Origin: Actinoallomurus bryophytorum
GTDB taxonomy: Bacteria > Actinomycetota > Actinomycetes > Streptosporangiales > Streptosporangiaceae
Length of the DNA stretch: 64,000 bases
NCBI RefSeq assembly: GCF_006716425.1
Contig: NZ_VFOZ01000001.1
Coordinates: forward strand, 1,426,001 to 1,490,000
Reading direction: 5' to 3'
Both the position numbers and the translations under genes were made by a program. Below, piece after piece: positions 25,880-34,401 of this stretch. Each line of letters begins with the position of its first letter. Positions within the stretch are counted from its first letter, which is position 1. Under the pieces are notes generated by a model. It was not told the DNA's origin. It did not search any database and saw only the letters and a list, made by a program, of their open reading frames with translations.

Positions 25880-26320
25880 ATGCCCGCGATCAGCCCACGT
25901 CAGACCGTCGACCGGTTCCTGCGCGCCGCCGCGAGCGGGCGTCCGGAGGACATGGCCGACTGCTACGGCTCTGACGTCGTCATCGAGATGCCGTTCTCCG
26001 CCGCCGCCCTCTATCCGGCACGGATCGAGACGACCCGCGAGGAGCTGCGGGCGCGTTTCAAGGCCGGGTCCGCGGTCCGCACGTACCAGCGACTGGCCAA
26101 CGTCGTGATCCACGAGACCACCGACCCGGAGGTGATCATCACGGAGTACGACCTGCACGGCCGGCTCGTGGAGACGGGTGAGCCGTTCGTCCTGTCGTTC
26201 CTCATGGTCATCACGGTCCGGGACGGCCAGATCGTCCACAGCCGCGACTACACCGACCCCATCCAGGGCGCGAAGGCCCTCGGCAGGCTCCCTGAGCTCC
26301 TCGCCACTCTCCAGCCCTAG
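25880..26320 (+). CDS. SnoaL-like / NTF2-fold protein
   Basis: The ATG at 25880 follows GGAAGGAGC. The 146-residue product has the pattern of NTF2-fold polyketide-cyclase-like proteins (SPRQTVDRFLRAAASG, then the strand-rich VVIEMPFS and the C-terminal DGQIVHSRDYTDPIQG). Members are small cyclases, isomerases or ligand-binding proteins. Control by the divergent TetR protein is likely. The actual reaction is unknown. Confidence 0.75.
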   Translation: MPAISPRQTVDRFLRAAASGRPEDMADCYGSDVVIEMPFSAAALYPARIETTREELRARFKAGSAVRTYQRLANVVIHETTDPEVIITEYDLHGRLVETGEPFVLSFLMVITVRDGQIVHSRDYTDPIQGAKALGRLPELLATLQP

Positions 26321-26420
26321 GGTCTGCGGCGGGGCCGTCTCCGCGACATGACAAGATCGAAGCTGACCCATCGACCCGGCTCTTCGGACAACGGGGCCCC
26401 GGACCGGAAGGCGAATGCGA

Positions 26421-26885
26421 ATGTCTCCGAAGATCGCGACCGCCGACAAGGTCGACCGCGACGCGCTGCTCGACTTCCTCCGCCCGCGCCACCACGGCCT
26501 GCTGTCGACCACCCGATCCAACGGGCGCCCGCAGCTGTCCCCGGTCAGCTGCGGCGTGGACGGCGAGGGCCGGATCCTGGTGGCCACCTATCCCGAGCGC
26601 GCCAAGACCCGCAACGCCCGCCGCGACGAGCGCGTCTCGATCTGCGTGGTCTCCGACGCCTGGGACGGCCCGTACGTCCAGGTCGACGGCCACGCCGAGG
26701 TGCTCGACATGCCGGAGGCCGAGGACGACTTCGTCGAGTACTACCGCTGCATCGCCGGCGAGCACCCCGACTGGGACGAATACCGCCAGGCCATGCACCG
26801 GCAGAACAAGTCGCTGATCCGCATCACCATCGATACCTGGGGCCCGATCGCCACCGGCGGCTTCCCTCCGGGCCACACCCCGTAA
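26421..26885 (+). CDS. PPOX-class (pyridoxamine-phosphate-oxidase-like, probably F420-dependent) protein
   Basis: Of two in-frame ATGs (26415, 26421) the second has the better spacing from GGAAGG. The 154-residue split-barrel protein shows LRPRHHGLLSTTRSNGRPQL, PVSCGVDGEGRI and AKTRNARRDERVSICV, the typical PPOX core with the flavin/F420 phosphate-binding Arg/Lys residues. Actinobacterial members often reduce or oxidise substrates with F420. It is probably transcribed alone. Confidence 0.8.
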   Translation: MSPKIATADKVDRDALLDFLRPRHHGLLSTTRSNGRPQLSPVSCGVDGEGRILVATYPERAKTRNARRDERVSICVVSDAWDGPYVQVDGHAEVLDMPEAEDDFVEYYRCIAGEHPDWDEYRQAMHRQNKSLIRITIDTWGPIATGGFPPGHTP

Positions 26886-26982
26886 CGCCACGCCGCAGGG
26901 GCGCCGTCGAGATCGGCACCCAGGCGAAGCCACAGCCCGGCTTTGCCGACAGTATTTCCCCTGGGCCCGGCGCCGAGGACGG

Positions 26983-28245
26983 TCAGCGGTTGTCCATGAT
27001 CATGCCGGCCGCGACGGTGGCGTTCGTCGACTCGTCGATGAGGATGAAGCCGCCGGTGTAGCGGTTGCGGCCGTAGTCATCGGCGAACAGCGGCTGGGTG
27101 ACCCGCAGGTTGACCCGGCCGATCTCGTTGAGCTCCAGCCGCTCGGCGTCCTCGTGACGGTGCAGAGTGTTGACGTCGAGCCGGTAGTGCAGGTCACGGA
27201 CCATCGTGCGGGCGGTACGCGTGGTGTGCTTGATCACCAGCTTGGTCCGCGGGGTGAGGGCACGTTCGTCGGACATCCAGCAGATCATCGCTTCGATGTC
27301 CTGGGTGACCTGTGGCCGGTTGTTCGGGCGGCAGATCATGTCGCCGCGGGAGATGTCGATGTCGTCCTCGAGGAGGAGCGTCACCGACATCGGCGGATAC
27401 GCCTCGTCGATCGGCCCGTCGGCGGTGTCGATCCGCTTGATCCGGGTGGTCAGCCCGGACGGCAGGTGCATGACCTCGTCGCCCGGCTTGAGCACGCCGC
27501 CCGCGACCTGCCCCGCGTAGCCGCGGTAGTCGTGGAGCTCGGGGTCGGTCGACGCCTGGGGGCGGATGACGTACTGCACCGGGAACCGCACGTCGATGAG
27601 GTTGCGGTCCGAGGCGATGTGGAGGTTTTCCAGGTGGTGGAGCAGCGACGGCCCGTCGTACCAGGGCATGTTCGCCGACCGGTCCACGACGTTGTCGCCG
27701 TGCAACGCCGAGAGCGGGATGAAGGTGAGGTCACCGACCGCCAGTTTGGCGGCGAAGGAGGTGAACTCGTCCTTGATCGCCTCGAACCTCTCCTGGTCGT
27801 AGTCGACCAGGTCCATCTTGTTCACCGCGAGCACGAGGTGCGGCACCCGCAGCAGCGTGGTCAGGAACGCGTGCCGCCGCGACTGCTCCAGCAGCCCCTT
27901 GCGCGCGTCGATCAGGATGATCGCCAGGTCGGCCGTTGACGCCCCGGTCACCATGTTGCGGGTGTACTGGATGTGCCCGGGGGTGTCGGCGATGATGAAC
28001 TTGCGCTTGGGCGTGGCGAAGTAGCGGTACGCGACGTCGATCGTGATGCCCTGCTCGCGCTCGGCGCGCAGGCCGTCGGTCAGCAGGGCCAGGTTGGTGT
28101 ACTCCTCGCCGCGGTCGCGACTGGTGCGCTCGACGGCCTCCATCTGGTCCTCGAAGATCGACTTGGAGTCGTACAGCAACCGCCCGATCAGCGTCGACTT
28201 CCCGTCGTCCACCGATCCCGCGGTGGCAAGCCTCAGGATGTCCAT
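26983..28245 (-). CDS. cysN: Sulfate adenylyltransferase subunit 1 (GTPase)
   Basis: The 420-residue protein carries GTPase motifs G1 (GSVDDGKST, residues 10-18), G3 (DTPGH) and G4 (NKMD) followed by the EF-Tu-like beta-barrels of CysN. It lacks a fused APS kinase. With CysD it makes APS from ATP and sulfate, driven by GTP hydrolysis. The ATG at 28245 is chosen; a GTG two codons upstream is also in frame. It is the last gene of the minus-strand run phosphoglycosyl transferase - cysQ - cysD - cysN, and a 91-base tandem duplication separates it from cysD. Confidence 0.92.
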   Translation of the reverse strand: MDILRLATAGSVDDGKSTLIGRLLYDSKSIFEDQMEAVERTSRDRGEEYTNLALLTDGLRAEREQGITIDVAYRYFATPKRKFIIADTPGHIQYTRNMVTGASTADLAIILIDARKGLLEQSRRHAFLTTLLRVPHLVLAVNKMDLVDYDQERFEAIKDEFTSFAAKLAVGDLTFIPLSALHGDNVVDRSANMPWYDGPSLLHHLENLHIASDRNLIDVRFPVQYVIRPQASTDPELHDYRGYAGQVAGGVLKPGDEVMHLPSGLTTRIKRIDTADGPIDEAYPPMSVTLLLEDDIDISRGDMICRPNNRPQVTQDIEAMICWMSDERALTPRTKLVIKHTTRTARTMVRDLHYRLDVNTLHRHEDAERLELNEIGRVNLRVTQPLFADDYGRNRYTGGFILIDESTNATVAAGMIMDNR

Positions 28246-28427
28246 GCTCACTGGTCCCTCACCGCTCCTCACTCACTCCGCGTCCGGCTTGCTCCGCGGC
28301 GCCGAACACTCCGCTCGCTCGTCGGGGTCGGTCCCCGCTCACTGGTCCCTCACCGCTCCTCACTCACTCCGCGTCCGGCTTGCTCCGCGGCGCCGAACAC
28401 TCCGCTCGCTCGTCGGAGTCGGTCCCC
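28246..28427 (-). repeat. 91-base tandem duplication in the cysD-cysN spacer
   Basis: Two units (28246-28336 and 28337-28427) are identical except for one base, and the first six bases of a third follow. They fill the whole spacer from just after the cysD stop to the base before the cysN ATG. Each unit carries GAGGAGCGGTGAGGG and a short frame starting with GTGAGC. A near-identical tandem copy indicates a recent duplication. Confidence 0.9.
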
Positions 28428-28432
28428 GCTCA

Positions 28433-29362
28433 CTAGAAGTACCCCTCGCGCTTGCGGTCTTCCATGGCGGCCTCGCTCGTACGGTCGTCGGCGCGGGTCT
28501 GGCCGCGCTCGGTGATCCGGGTGGCGGCGATCTCGCCGATCACCTCGTCGAGGCCGGTGGCGCTCGACTCGACGGCGCCGGTGCAGCTCATGTCGCCGAC
28601 CGTGCGGTAACGGACCATGGTCTCGAAGGCCGGCTCGTCGTCGCCCCGGTTGGAGTACGGACTGTCGGCGAGCAGCATGCCGTCGCGCTCGAAGACCACG
28701 CGGCTGTGGGCGAAGTAGATGGAGGGGATCTCCAGCTTTTCCCGCTTGAGGTAGGCCCAGATGTCCAGCTCGGTCCAGTTGGACAGCGGGAACACCCGGA
28801 TGTGCTCACCCTGGCGGATCCGGGTGTTGAAGAGGTTCCACAGCTCGGGACGCTGGCTCTTGGGGTCCCACTGGCCGAAGTCGTCCCGGAAGGAGAAGAC
28901 CCGCTCCTTGGCGCGCGCCTTCTCCTCGTCACGCCGCGCGCCGCCGAACGCGGCGTCGTAGCGGTGTTCTTCGATGGCGTCGAGCAGGGTCGTGGTCTGC
29001 AGGCGGTTGCGGCTGGCCCGCCGCCCGGTCTCCTCGACCACCCGGCCCTTGTCGATGGACTCCTGGACCGAGGCGATGACCAGGCGGATGCCGAGCTCGG
29101 CGACCCGCCGGTCGCGGTACTCGATGACCTCGGGGAAGTTGTGGCCGGTGTCGACGTGCATCACCGGGAAGGGGATCCGCGCAGGCCAGAAGGCCTTTTC
29201 CGCCAGGCGCAGCATCACGATGCTGTCCTTGCCGCCGGAGAAGAGCAGGACCGGCCGTTCGAACTCGGCCGCGACCTCTCTGATGATGTGGATCGACTCT
29301 GCTTCGAGGACGTCGAGCTGGGACGTCCGGTAGTCACGCGCGTCCGCTGTGCTGCGCTGCAT
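28433..29362 (-). CDS. cysD: Sulfate adenylyltransferase subunit 2
   Basis: The 309-residue protein has the PP-loop ATP pyrophosphatase motif SGGKDS (42-47), AFGGARRDEEKARAKER and LSNWTELDIWAYLKRE, all strongly conserved in CysD. It forms the catalytic half of ATP sulfurylase with CysN. It follows cysQ by 24 bases, consistent with one transcript. Confidence 0.95.
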   Translation of the reverse strand: MQRSTADARDYRTSQLDVLEAESIHIIREVAAEFERPVLLFSGGKDSIVMLRLAEKAFWPARIPFPVMHVDTGHNFPEVIEYRDRRVAELGIRLVIASVQESIDKGRVVEETGRRASRNRLQTTTLLDAIEEHRYDAAFGGARRDEEKARAKERVFSFRDDFGQWDPKSQRPELWNLFNTRIRQGEHIRVFPLSNWTELDIWAYLKREKLEIPSIYFAHSRVVFERDGMLLADSPYSNRGDDEPAFETMVRYRTVGDMSCTGAVESSATGLDEVIGEIAATRITERGQTRADDRTSEAAMEDRKREGYF

Positions 29363-29386
29363 CGAGAAACGCTCCCGGGTCGGTTC

Positions 29387-30139
29387 TTACAGGACCGCCC
29401 GGATGCCGGCGAGCAGCGACGGCGCCAGTTCCGGGTGGCACACCAGGATATCGGGCAGTTTGGTGTCCTCTTGGTTGTAGGCCAGTGGCGACCCGTCGAT
29501 CCGAGAGGCATGGGCACCGACCGCGTGGGCCACGGCGACCGGTGCGGCGGAGTCCCATTCGTACTGGCCGCCTGCGTGGACGTACGCGTCGACCTCGCCG
29601 AGCAGCACCGCGGCCACCTTGGCGCCGGCCGATCCGATCGGCACGAACTCCACGTCGGCGTCGAGATGCTCGGCGAGCCGGTCGATGAACTCCGGCGGCC
29701 GGGTCCGGCTCATCGTCACACGGATATGCGCGGTGTCGACGTCCGGCAGGGCGACGGGCTCGGCGGTGGAGAGCGTACGGCCCTGGGCGGGCAGTGCCAC
29801 CGCGCCCGCGGTCAGGGCGGACCGCTCCCAGAGGGCGACGTGGACGGCCCAGTCTCCCCGCCCCTCTTCGGCGTACTCCCGCGTGCCGTCGAGCGGGTCG
29901 ACGATCCACACGCGCTCGGCGTCGAGGCGGGACAGCTCGTCCCTGCCCTCCTCGCTGAGGACGGAGTCATCGGGGCGCAGTCGTTTGAACGCGTCCATCA
30001 GATAGAGGTGGGACTCGCGGTCACCCGCGTCCCGCAGAGCCTTCGTGTCGGCGAAACCGCGGTCGGCGCGCAGCCGCAGCAGAAGCGCACCCGCCTCGGT
30101 GGCCAGATCCCGGGCGAGGGCATGGTCGTCTTGCGTCAC
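29387..30139 (-). CDS. cysQ: 3'(2'),5'-bisphosphate nucleotidase
   Basis: The 250-residue protein has the metal-binding motifs of the inositol-monophosphatase fold: LSEEGRDE (Glu63-Glu64), DPLDGTREYAEEG (Asp81-Thr86) and WDSAAPVAVAHAVG. CysQ removes the 3'-phosphate from PAP, the by-product of sulfotransferases, and so sustains sulfation. Its place between the phosphoglycosyl transferase gene and cysD links PAP recycling to polysaccharide assembly. Confidence 0.92.
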   Translation of the reverse strand: MTQDDHALARDLATEAGALLLRLRADRGFADTKALRDAGDRESHLYLMDAFKRLRPDDSVLSEEGRDELSRLDAERVWIVDPLDGTREYAEEGRGDWAVHVALWERSALTAGAVALPAQGRTLSTAEPVALPDVDTAHIRVTMSRTRPPEFIDRLAEHLDADVEFVPIGSAGAKVAAVLLGEVDAYVHAGGQYEWDSAAPVAVAHAVGAHASRIDGSPLAYNQEDTKLPDILVCHPELAPSLLAGIRAVL

Positions 30140-30154
30140 GGACTTCTCTCTACG

Positions 30155-31633
30155 TCAGTAGGCGCCGGAGCCGCGGGAGACCGCGGACCAGGTCTTCCAC
30201 AGGATCTGAAGATCCAGAGTCAGAGACCAATTTTCCACATAACGCAGATCGAGGCGGACGGATTCCTCCCAGGAGAGGTCGGCCCGGCCGCTGACCTGCC
30301 ACAGACCGGTCATGCCCGGCCGTACGACGAGGCGGCGGCGTACGTCGTCGCCGTACTTGGCGACCTCGTCGGGCAGCGGCGGGCGCGGCCCGACCAGCGA
30401 CATGTCGCCGCGCAGCACGTTGATCAGCTGCGGCAGCTCGTCGAGGGAGTAGCGGCGTAGCCAGGCACCCGCGCGAGTGACGCGCGGATCATTCCTGATC
30501 TTGAACAGGACGCCGTCGTGGTCGTTGTACTGCACCAGCGCGGCCTTACGTCGCTCGGCGTCGGCGATCATCGTACGGAACTTGAGCACGGTGAACTCGC
30601 GGCCGTCGCGGCCGACGCGAACCTGCCGGAACAGCGCCGGGCCGTTGCTGCCCATGCGGATCGCGATCGCGATGGACGCCAGCAGGGGCGACAGGAAGAT
30701 CAGGGCGGCGCTCGCGACGGTGCGGTCGAAGATCGTCTTGGCGAGCCGGCGTCCGCCGGACAGCTCCGGGTGCTCGACGTGCAGAAGCGGCAGGCCCGCG
30801 ACCGGCCGGATCGAGATGCGGGGGCCGGCGACCTCCATCAGCGCCGGCGCGACCACGAGGTCCACATTGTCCTTCTCCAGCTGCCACGCGAGGCGCCGGA
30901 GTGCGACGCCGTCGAGCTCTGGGCAGGCCAGCACGGCGACCGTGCCGGCACCGGTCTCCTCGACGACGTCACCGACGCCGTCGAAGTCGCCGACGACCGG
31001 TACGCCCTCGATCTCGCGCACCGCGTCCTCGCCTCTGGCGAGCATCATCGGCAGGCAGGCCGCGACGATCTGCATGCCGTGATAGTGCTCGCGGCGCAGC
31101 TGGCGGATCAGGTCGGCCACGGCGGCGCGGTGCCCGACGGCCACGACGCGCCGCATGTAGTCGCCGTTCTTTCTCCGCCGATGCAGCCGCTGGCGCAGCG
31201 CGTAGCGGCCGTACAGACCGAAGGCGGTCGTGAGAGGCAGGGCGCCGACGACGTAACCACGCGCGACCTCGGTCTTCGTGGCGTACGCGAGGATCGCGAC
31301 CAGCGCCGTCAGTGCGAAGCCGGCCTGCAGGACGCGGCGGAACTCTTCGGGCCCCACGCCGAACAGCCGTCGTTCGTACCCGCGCCCCAGCCCGAGTGCA
31401 CCGGTCCACAGAAAGGGCAGCCCGAGGCTGAGCACGATGTACGGGGTGCTCCAGGGGTTGCTGATCGAGGGATAGCGGAAGCGGATGCCGAACGCCATGA
31501 GACCGCCGAGCAGCGCGGCCACGAAGTCGAGGGTGAACGCCTGCCGGGCATAGCGGGATGTCCAGGCCTCGACCTGTTCTCTGCTGCCTGCGGCGGTCCG
31601 AACCCTCGGGCGCGCCTCATCGACGAGCGCCAT
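30155..31633 (-). CDS. Polyprenyl glycosylphosphotransferase (WbaP-type, initiates polysaccharide synthesis)
   Basis: The ATG at 31633 has AAGGGG upstream; an earlier in-frame ATG at 31666 has none. The 492-residue product has N-terminal membrane helices, a soluble Rossmann-like middle domain, a re-entrant helix (FDRTVASAALIFLSPLLA) and the catalytic PGT domain with FTVLKFRTM, DELPQLINVLRGDMSLVGPR and GMTGLWQVSGR. It transfers a sugar phosphate to undecaprenyl phosphate, the first step of repeat-unit assembly. Being first in the run with cysQ, cysD and cysN, it ties polymer initiation to sulfate activation. Confidence 0.9.
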   Translation of the reverse strand: MALVDEARPRVRTAAGSREQVEAWTSRYARQAFTLDFVAALLGGLMAFGIRFRYPSISNPWSTPYIVLSLGLPFLWTGALGLGRGYERRLFGVGPEEFRRVLQAGFALTALVAILAYATKTEVARGYVVGALPLTTAFGLYGRYALRQRLHRRRKNGDYMRRVVAVGHRAAVADLIRQLRREHYHGMQIVAACLPMMLARGEDAVREIEGVPVVGDFDGVGDVVEETGAGTVAVLACPELDGVALRRLAWQLEKDNVDLVVAPALMEVAGPRISIRPVAGLPLLHVEHPELSGGRRLAKTIFDRTVASAALIFLSPLLASIAIAIRMGSNGPALFRQVRVGRDGREFTVLKFRTMIADAERRKAALVQYNDHDGVLFKIRNDPRVTRAGAWLRRYSLDELPQLINVLRGDMSLVGPRPPLPDEVAKYGDDVRRRLVVRPGMTGLWQVSGRADLSWEESVRLDLRYVENWSLTLDLQILWKTWSAVSRGSGAY

Positions 31634-31794
31634 CTCACCCCTTGCCGAGACGTCACATTTGTCCATCTAAGACCATGACGCCCATTAGCCATCTGAGGTT
31701 CACGTGTCCGTACTACGTGTGACACACATCCTAGAGTTCACTTCGCTCATACGGGGACGCATCAGCATCATCGGTCCCATTGGCGCAGGTCAAA

Positions 31795-31819
31795 CCCATC
31801 AGGGCCCATATGTCCCCAT
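31795..31819. promoter_or_regulatory. Phased CCCAT direct repeats upstream of the phosphoglycosyl transferase operon
   Basis: CCCAT occurs at 31795, 31805 and 31815, exactly ten bases apart, with a fourth copy at 31776. They lie in the 242-base spacer between the divergently read ends of pth and the transferase operon. Helically phased direct repeats often bind response regulators, so this may be an operator for the minus-strand operon. No clear -10/-35 pair was identified. Confidence 0.35.
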
Positions 31820-31875
31820 CGGCGCCTATAACCCGGTTGCGCGTGTTACCTGACGCTCCGTGACGCCTGGTGTAC

Positions 31876-32457
31876 TTACGGCTCGGTGTGAAAGGTGTTC
31901 TGTGCCCGGTCGAGCCCCTCGGTGAGGAGCGCCTCGACCGCGTCGGCGGCGCGGTCGGTGTTCAGGTCCAGCTCCTTGCGTTCGGTGGCCGAGAAATCCC
32001 GGAGCACGAACGCCGCCGCGTCCATCCGCCCAGGAGGCCGCCCGATGCCGAACCGTACACGGAGGTAGTCACGCCCGCCCAGAGATTTGGTAATCGAGCG
32101 CAGGCCGTTGTGCCCGTTGTCGCCGCCACCGCGCTTCAGCCGCAGCGTGCCGTACGGGATGTCCAGCTCGTCGTGGACGACGATGACCCGGTCGAGCGGC
32201 ACCTTGTAGAAGTCACAAAGGGCCCTGACCGGCCCGCCGGACTCGTTCATGTACGACTTCGGCTTGGCGAGCACCACCCGATGGCCGGCGAGGCGCCCCT
32301 CGACGACGTCGGCCCGTGCCCGGTGGGACTTGAAGCGGCCGCCGGCCGTGGCGGCCAGGACGTCGAGCACCATGAACCCGGCGTTGTGCCGGTTACCGGC
32401 GTAGTCGGGGCCGGGATTGCCAAGGCCGACCACGAGCCACGGGTCATCCGAGGGCAT
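31876..32457 (-). CDS. pth: Peptidyl-tRNA hydrolase
   Basis: The 193-residue protein has the family signature [19 protein letters not shown] with catalytic His24, plus [11 protein letters not shown] and [20 protein letters not shown]. It releases tRNA from peptidyl-tRNAs that drop off the ribosome. It follows rplY in the conserved actinobacterial order. Confidence 0.95.
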   Translation of the reverse strand: MPSDDPWLVVGLGNPGPDYAGNRHNAGFMVLDVLAATAGGRFKSHRARADVVEGRLAGHRVVLAKPKSYMNESGGPVRALCDFYKVPLDRVIVVHDELDIPYGTLRLKRGGGDNGHNGLRSITKSLGGRDYLRVRFGIGRPPGRMDAAAFVLRDFSATERKELDLNTDRAADAVEALLTEGLDRAQNTFHTEP

Positions 32458-32477
32458 CGATCGATCCTCCAGTAGAT

Positions 32478-32536
32478 GGCATGTCCGCCAGATCCTGTCC
32501 TACCGCCCGCTACGAACGCGATCCGCCGGACACGCC
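32478..32536. repeat. Small inverted-repeat-flanked fragment (copy 1)
   Basis: The right half (32502-32534) matches 39110-39142 at 31 of 33 bases, and the left end resembles the start of that second copy. The two ends are imperfect inverted repeats around GTGTCCG. It lies between rplY and pth and looks like a deleted version of the longer element at 39015-39144. Confidence 0.45.
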
Positions 32537-32548
32537 CTCAACACGAAA

Positions 32549-32568
32549 GGCGCCCCCGAAGGGGCGCC
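32549..32568 (-). terminator. Hairpin terminator after rplY
   Basis: GGCGCCCC and GGGGCGCC pair perfectly around a four-base loop, 18 bases past the rplY stop on the minus strand. Confidence 0.65.
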
Positions 32569-32585
32569 CATCGCACTCGCGAGCC

Positions 32586-33236
32586 TTACTCCTCGTCACC
32601 CTCGGACTTGGCCTCGCCGGCGGCGCCTTCACCGTCGGTCTCGGCACCGGCCTCGGTTGCCTCGCCCTCACCGAGCTCGGCCTCCATCTGCTCGGCCGTC
32701 GGTGCCGCGATGACGTGCAGGACGAGTGTGTCGTCCTCCGCGTCGAGCGTCGCACCGGTGGGCAGCTTGAGGTCCTTGGCGTGGATGGCGTCGCCCACGA
32801 CCATGCCCTCGACACTCACCTCGACGGACTGAGGGATGTGGGTCGCCTCGACCTCGAGCGAGACCTGGATGAGCTGCTGGTCGAGCATGCCGTCCGGCGC
32901 GATGTCTCCGGTCAGCTGGATCGGGACCTCAACGGTGACCTTCTCGCCGCTGGTCACGACGATCAGGTCGACATGCTCGAGAAAGCCCTTGAGGGGGTCA
33001 CGCTGGACGTCCTTGGGCAGTGCCAGCTCCTCGCCGCCGTCGAGCCCCTGCAGACGCAGCAGCACGTTGGCGGACTTCAGCGCGAGCATCAGCTCATGGC
33101 CCGGCAGCGAGATGTGACGGGGGTCGGTGCCATGGCCGTACAGAACGGCGGGCACCCTGCCGGCCCTGCGAGTGCGCCGCGCAGGGCCCTTGCCGAACTC
33201 GGTGCGGGGCTCGGCGGCGATGCTTACCTCGGACAC
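32586..33236 (-). CDS. rplY: 50S ribosomal protein L25/general stress protein Ctc
   Basis: A GTG at 33236 with GAGGAG upstream starts a 216-residue protein. The N-terminal L25 domain (EFGKGPARRTRRAGRVPAVL, YGHGTDPRHISLPGHE) binds 5S rRNA and the C-terminal TL5-type beta domain follows (DIAPDGMLDQQLIQVSLEV). The last 30 residues are an acidic Glu/Gly/Ala tail typical of actinobacterial members. Confidence 0.93.
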   Translation of the reverse strand: MSEVSIAAEPRTEFGKGPARRTRRAGRVPAVLYGHGTDPRHISLPGHELMLALKSANVLLRLQGLDGGEELALPKDVQRDPLKGFLEHVDLIVVTSGEKVTVEVPIQLTGDIAPDGMLDQQLIQVSLEVEATHIPQSVEVSVEGMVVGDAIHAKDLKLPTGATLDAEDDTLVLHVIAAPTAEQMEAELGEGEATEAGAETDGEGAAGEAKSEGDEE

Positions 33237-33417
33237 GGCAAAACTCCTCGCTGGATAATGCTTGTCAGTACAACGTCGACGGGATCAGTCGAAATATCGG
33301 TGCTCCTCGCGGCGCACGGACTCGGGTCATCAAAGTCCTTCGGCACAGCGTCGGACGCACACGGTCTAGGAAGTCTAGCCGATCGCCATTCCGTTTCGTG
33401 CCGAGAGGGCGCCGATC

Positions 33418-34398
33418 TCAGCTGTGACCGCCGAACAGGCTGGTCACGGAGCCGTCGCTGAACACCTCACTGATCGCTCGGGCGAGCAGCGGGGCGATGG
33501 ACTGCACCGTCAGCTTGTCGAAACGCTTGTTGTCCGGTATCGGGAGGGTGTTGGTGAGAACCACCTCGGAGATACGGGAGTTCTTCAGCCGGTCGACCGC
33601 GGGGCCCGACAGCACACCGTGTGTGGCGGCGACGACCACCTTGGCCGCGCCCACCTCGAACAGCGCCTCGGCCGCCTTCACGATCGTGCCACCGGTGTCG
33701 ATCATGTCGTCGACCACGACGCACGTGCGGTCCTTGACCTCACCGACGACGTCGAAGACCTTGACCTCGTTGGCGACGTCGGGACTGCGCCGCTTGTGGA
33801 TGATCGCCATCGGGGCGCCGCCGAGCTCGTCGCTCCAGCGCTCCGCCACGCGTACGCGTCCCGCGTCGGGCGCGACCACGGAGACGCTGTCGGTGTCGAG
33901 CTTTTCCTTGATGTAGTCGGTAAGGATCGGCAGCGCGAACAGATGGTCCACCGGGCCGTCGAAGAAGCCCTGGATCTGCGCGGTGTGCAGGTCGACGACC
34001 ATCAGCCGGTCGGCACCCGCGGTCTTGAAGAGGTCGGCCATCAGCCGGGCCGAGATCGGCTCACGGCCCCGGTGCTTCTTGTCCTGCCGCGCATAGCCGA
34101 AGAACGGTGCGACCACGGTGATCCGCTTGGCCGACGCGCGCTTGAGCGCGTCCACCATGATCAGCTGTTCCATGATCCACTGATTGATCGGCGCGGTGTG
34201 ACTCTGTAGTACGAACGCATCGGAGCCGCGTACCGACTCGTTGAAGCGTACGAAGGTCTCACCGTTCGCGAAGTCGTACGCCGAGGTGGGCGTCGGCTCG
34301 ACGCCGAGCGCCTCGGCCACCTCTTCGGCCAGTTCGGGGTAGGCACGGCCCGAGAAGAGCATCAGCTTCTTCTCACCCGTGGTCTTGATCCCGGTCAC
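33418..34398 (-). CDS. prs: Ribose-phosphate pyrophosphokinase
   Basis: The 326-residue enzyme has YDFANGETFVRFNESVRGSD, the catalytic flexible-loop region YARQDKKHRGREPISARL, and the PRPP-binding loop VVVDDMIDTGGTIVKA. It makes PRPP from ribose 5-phosphate and ATP. It lies three bases after glmU, so the two are co-transcribed. Confidence 0.95.
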   Translation of the reverse strand: MTGIKTTGEKKLMLFSGRAYPELAEEVAEALGVEPTPTSAYDFANGETFVRFNESVRGSDAFVLQSHTAPINQWIMEQLIMVDALKRASAKRITVVAPFFGYARQDKKHRGREPISARLMADLFKTAGADRLMVVDLHTAQIQGFFDGPVDHLFALPILTDYIKEKLDTDSVSVVAPDAGRVRVAERWSDELGGAPMAIIHKRRSPDVANEVKVFDVVGEVKDRTCVVVDDMIDTGGTIVKAAEALFEVGAAKVVVAATHGVLSGPAVDRLKNSRISEVVLTNTLPIPDNKRFDKLTVQSIAPLLARAISEVFSDGSVTSLFGGHS

Positions 34399-34401
34399 GC
34401 G

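Noticed and set aside
28246-28427. Possible CRISPR-like repeat
   Set aside because: Units are 91 bases, directly adjacent, with no spacers and no cas genes.
28043-30460. 805-codon plus-strand open frame across cysN, cysD and cysQ
   Set aside because: All three genes on the other strand have complete family motifs; this frame has none.
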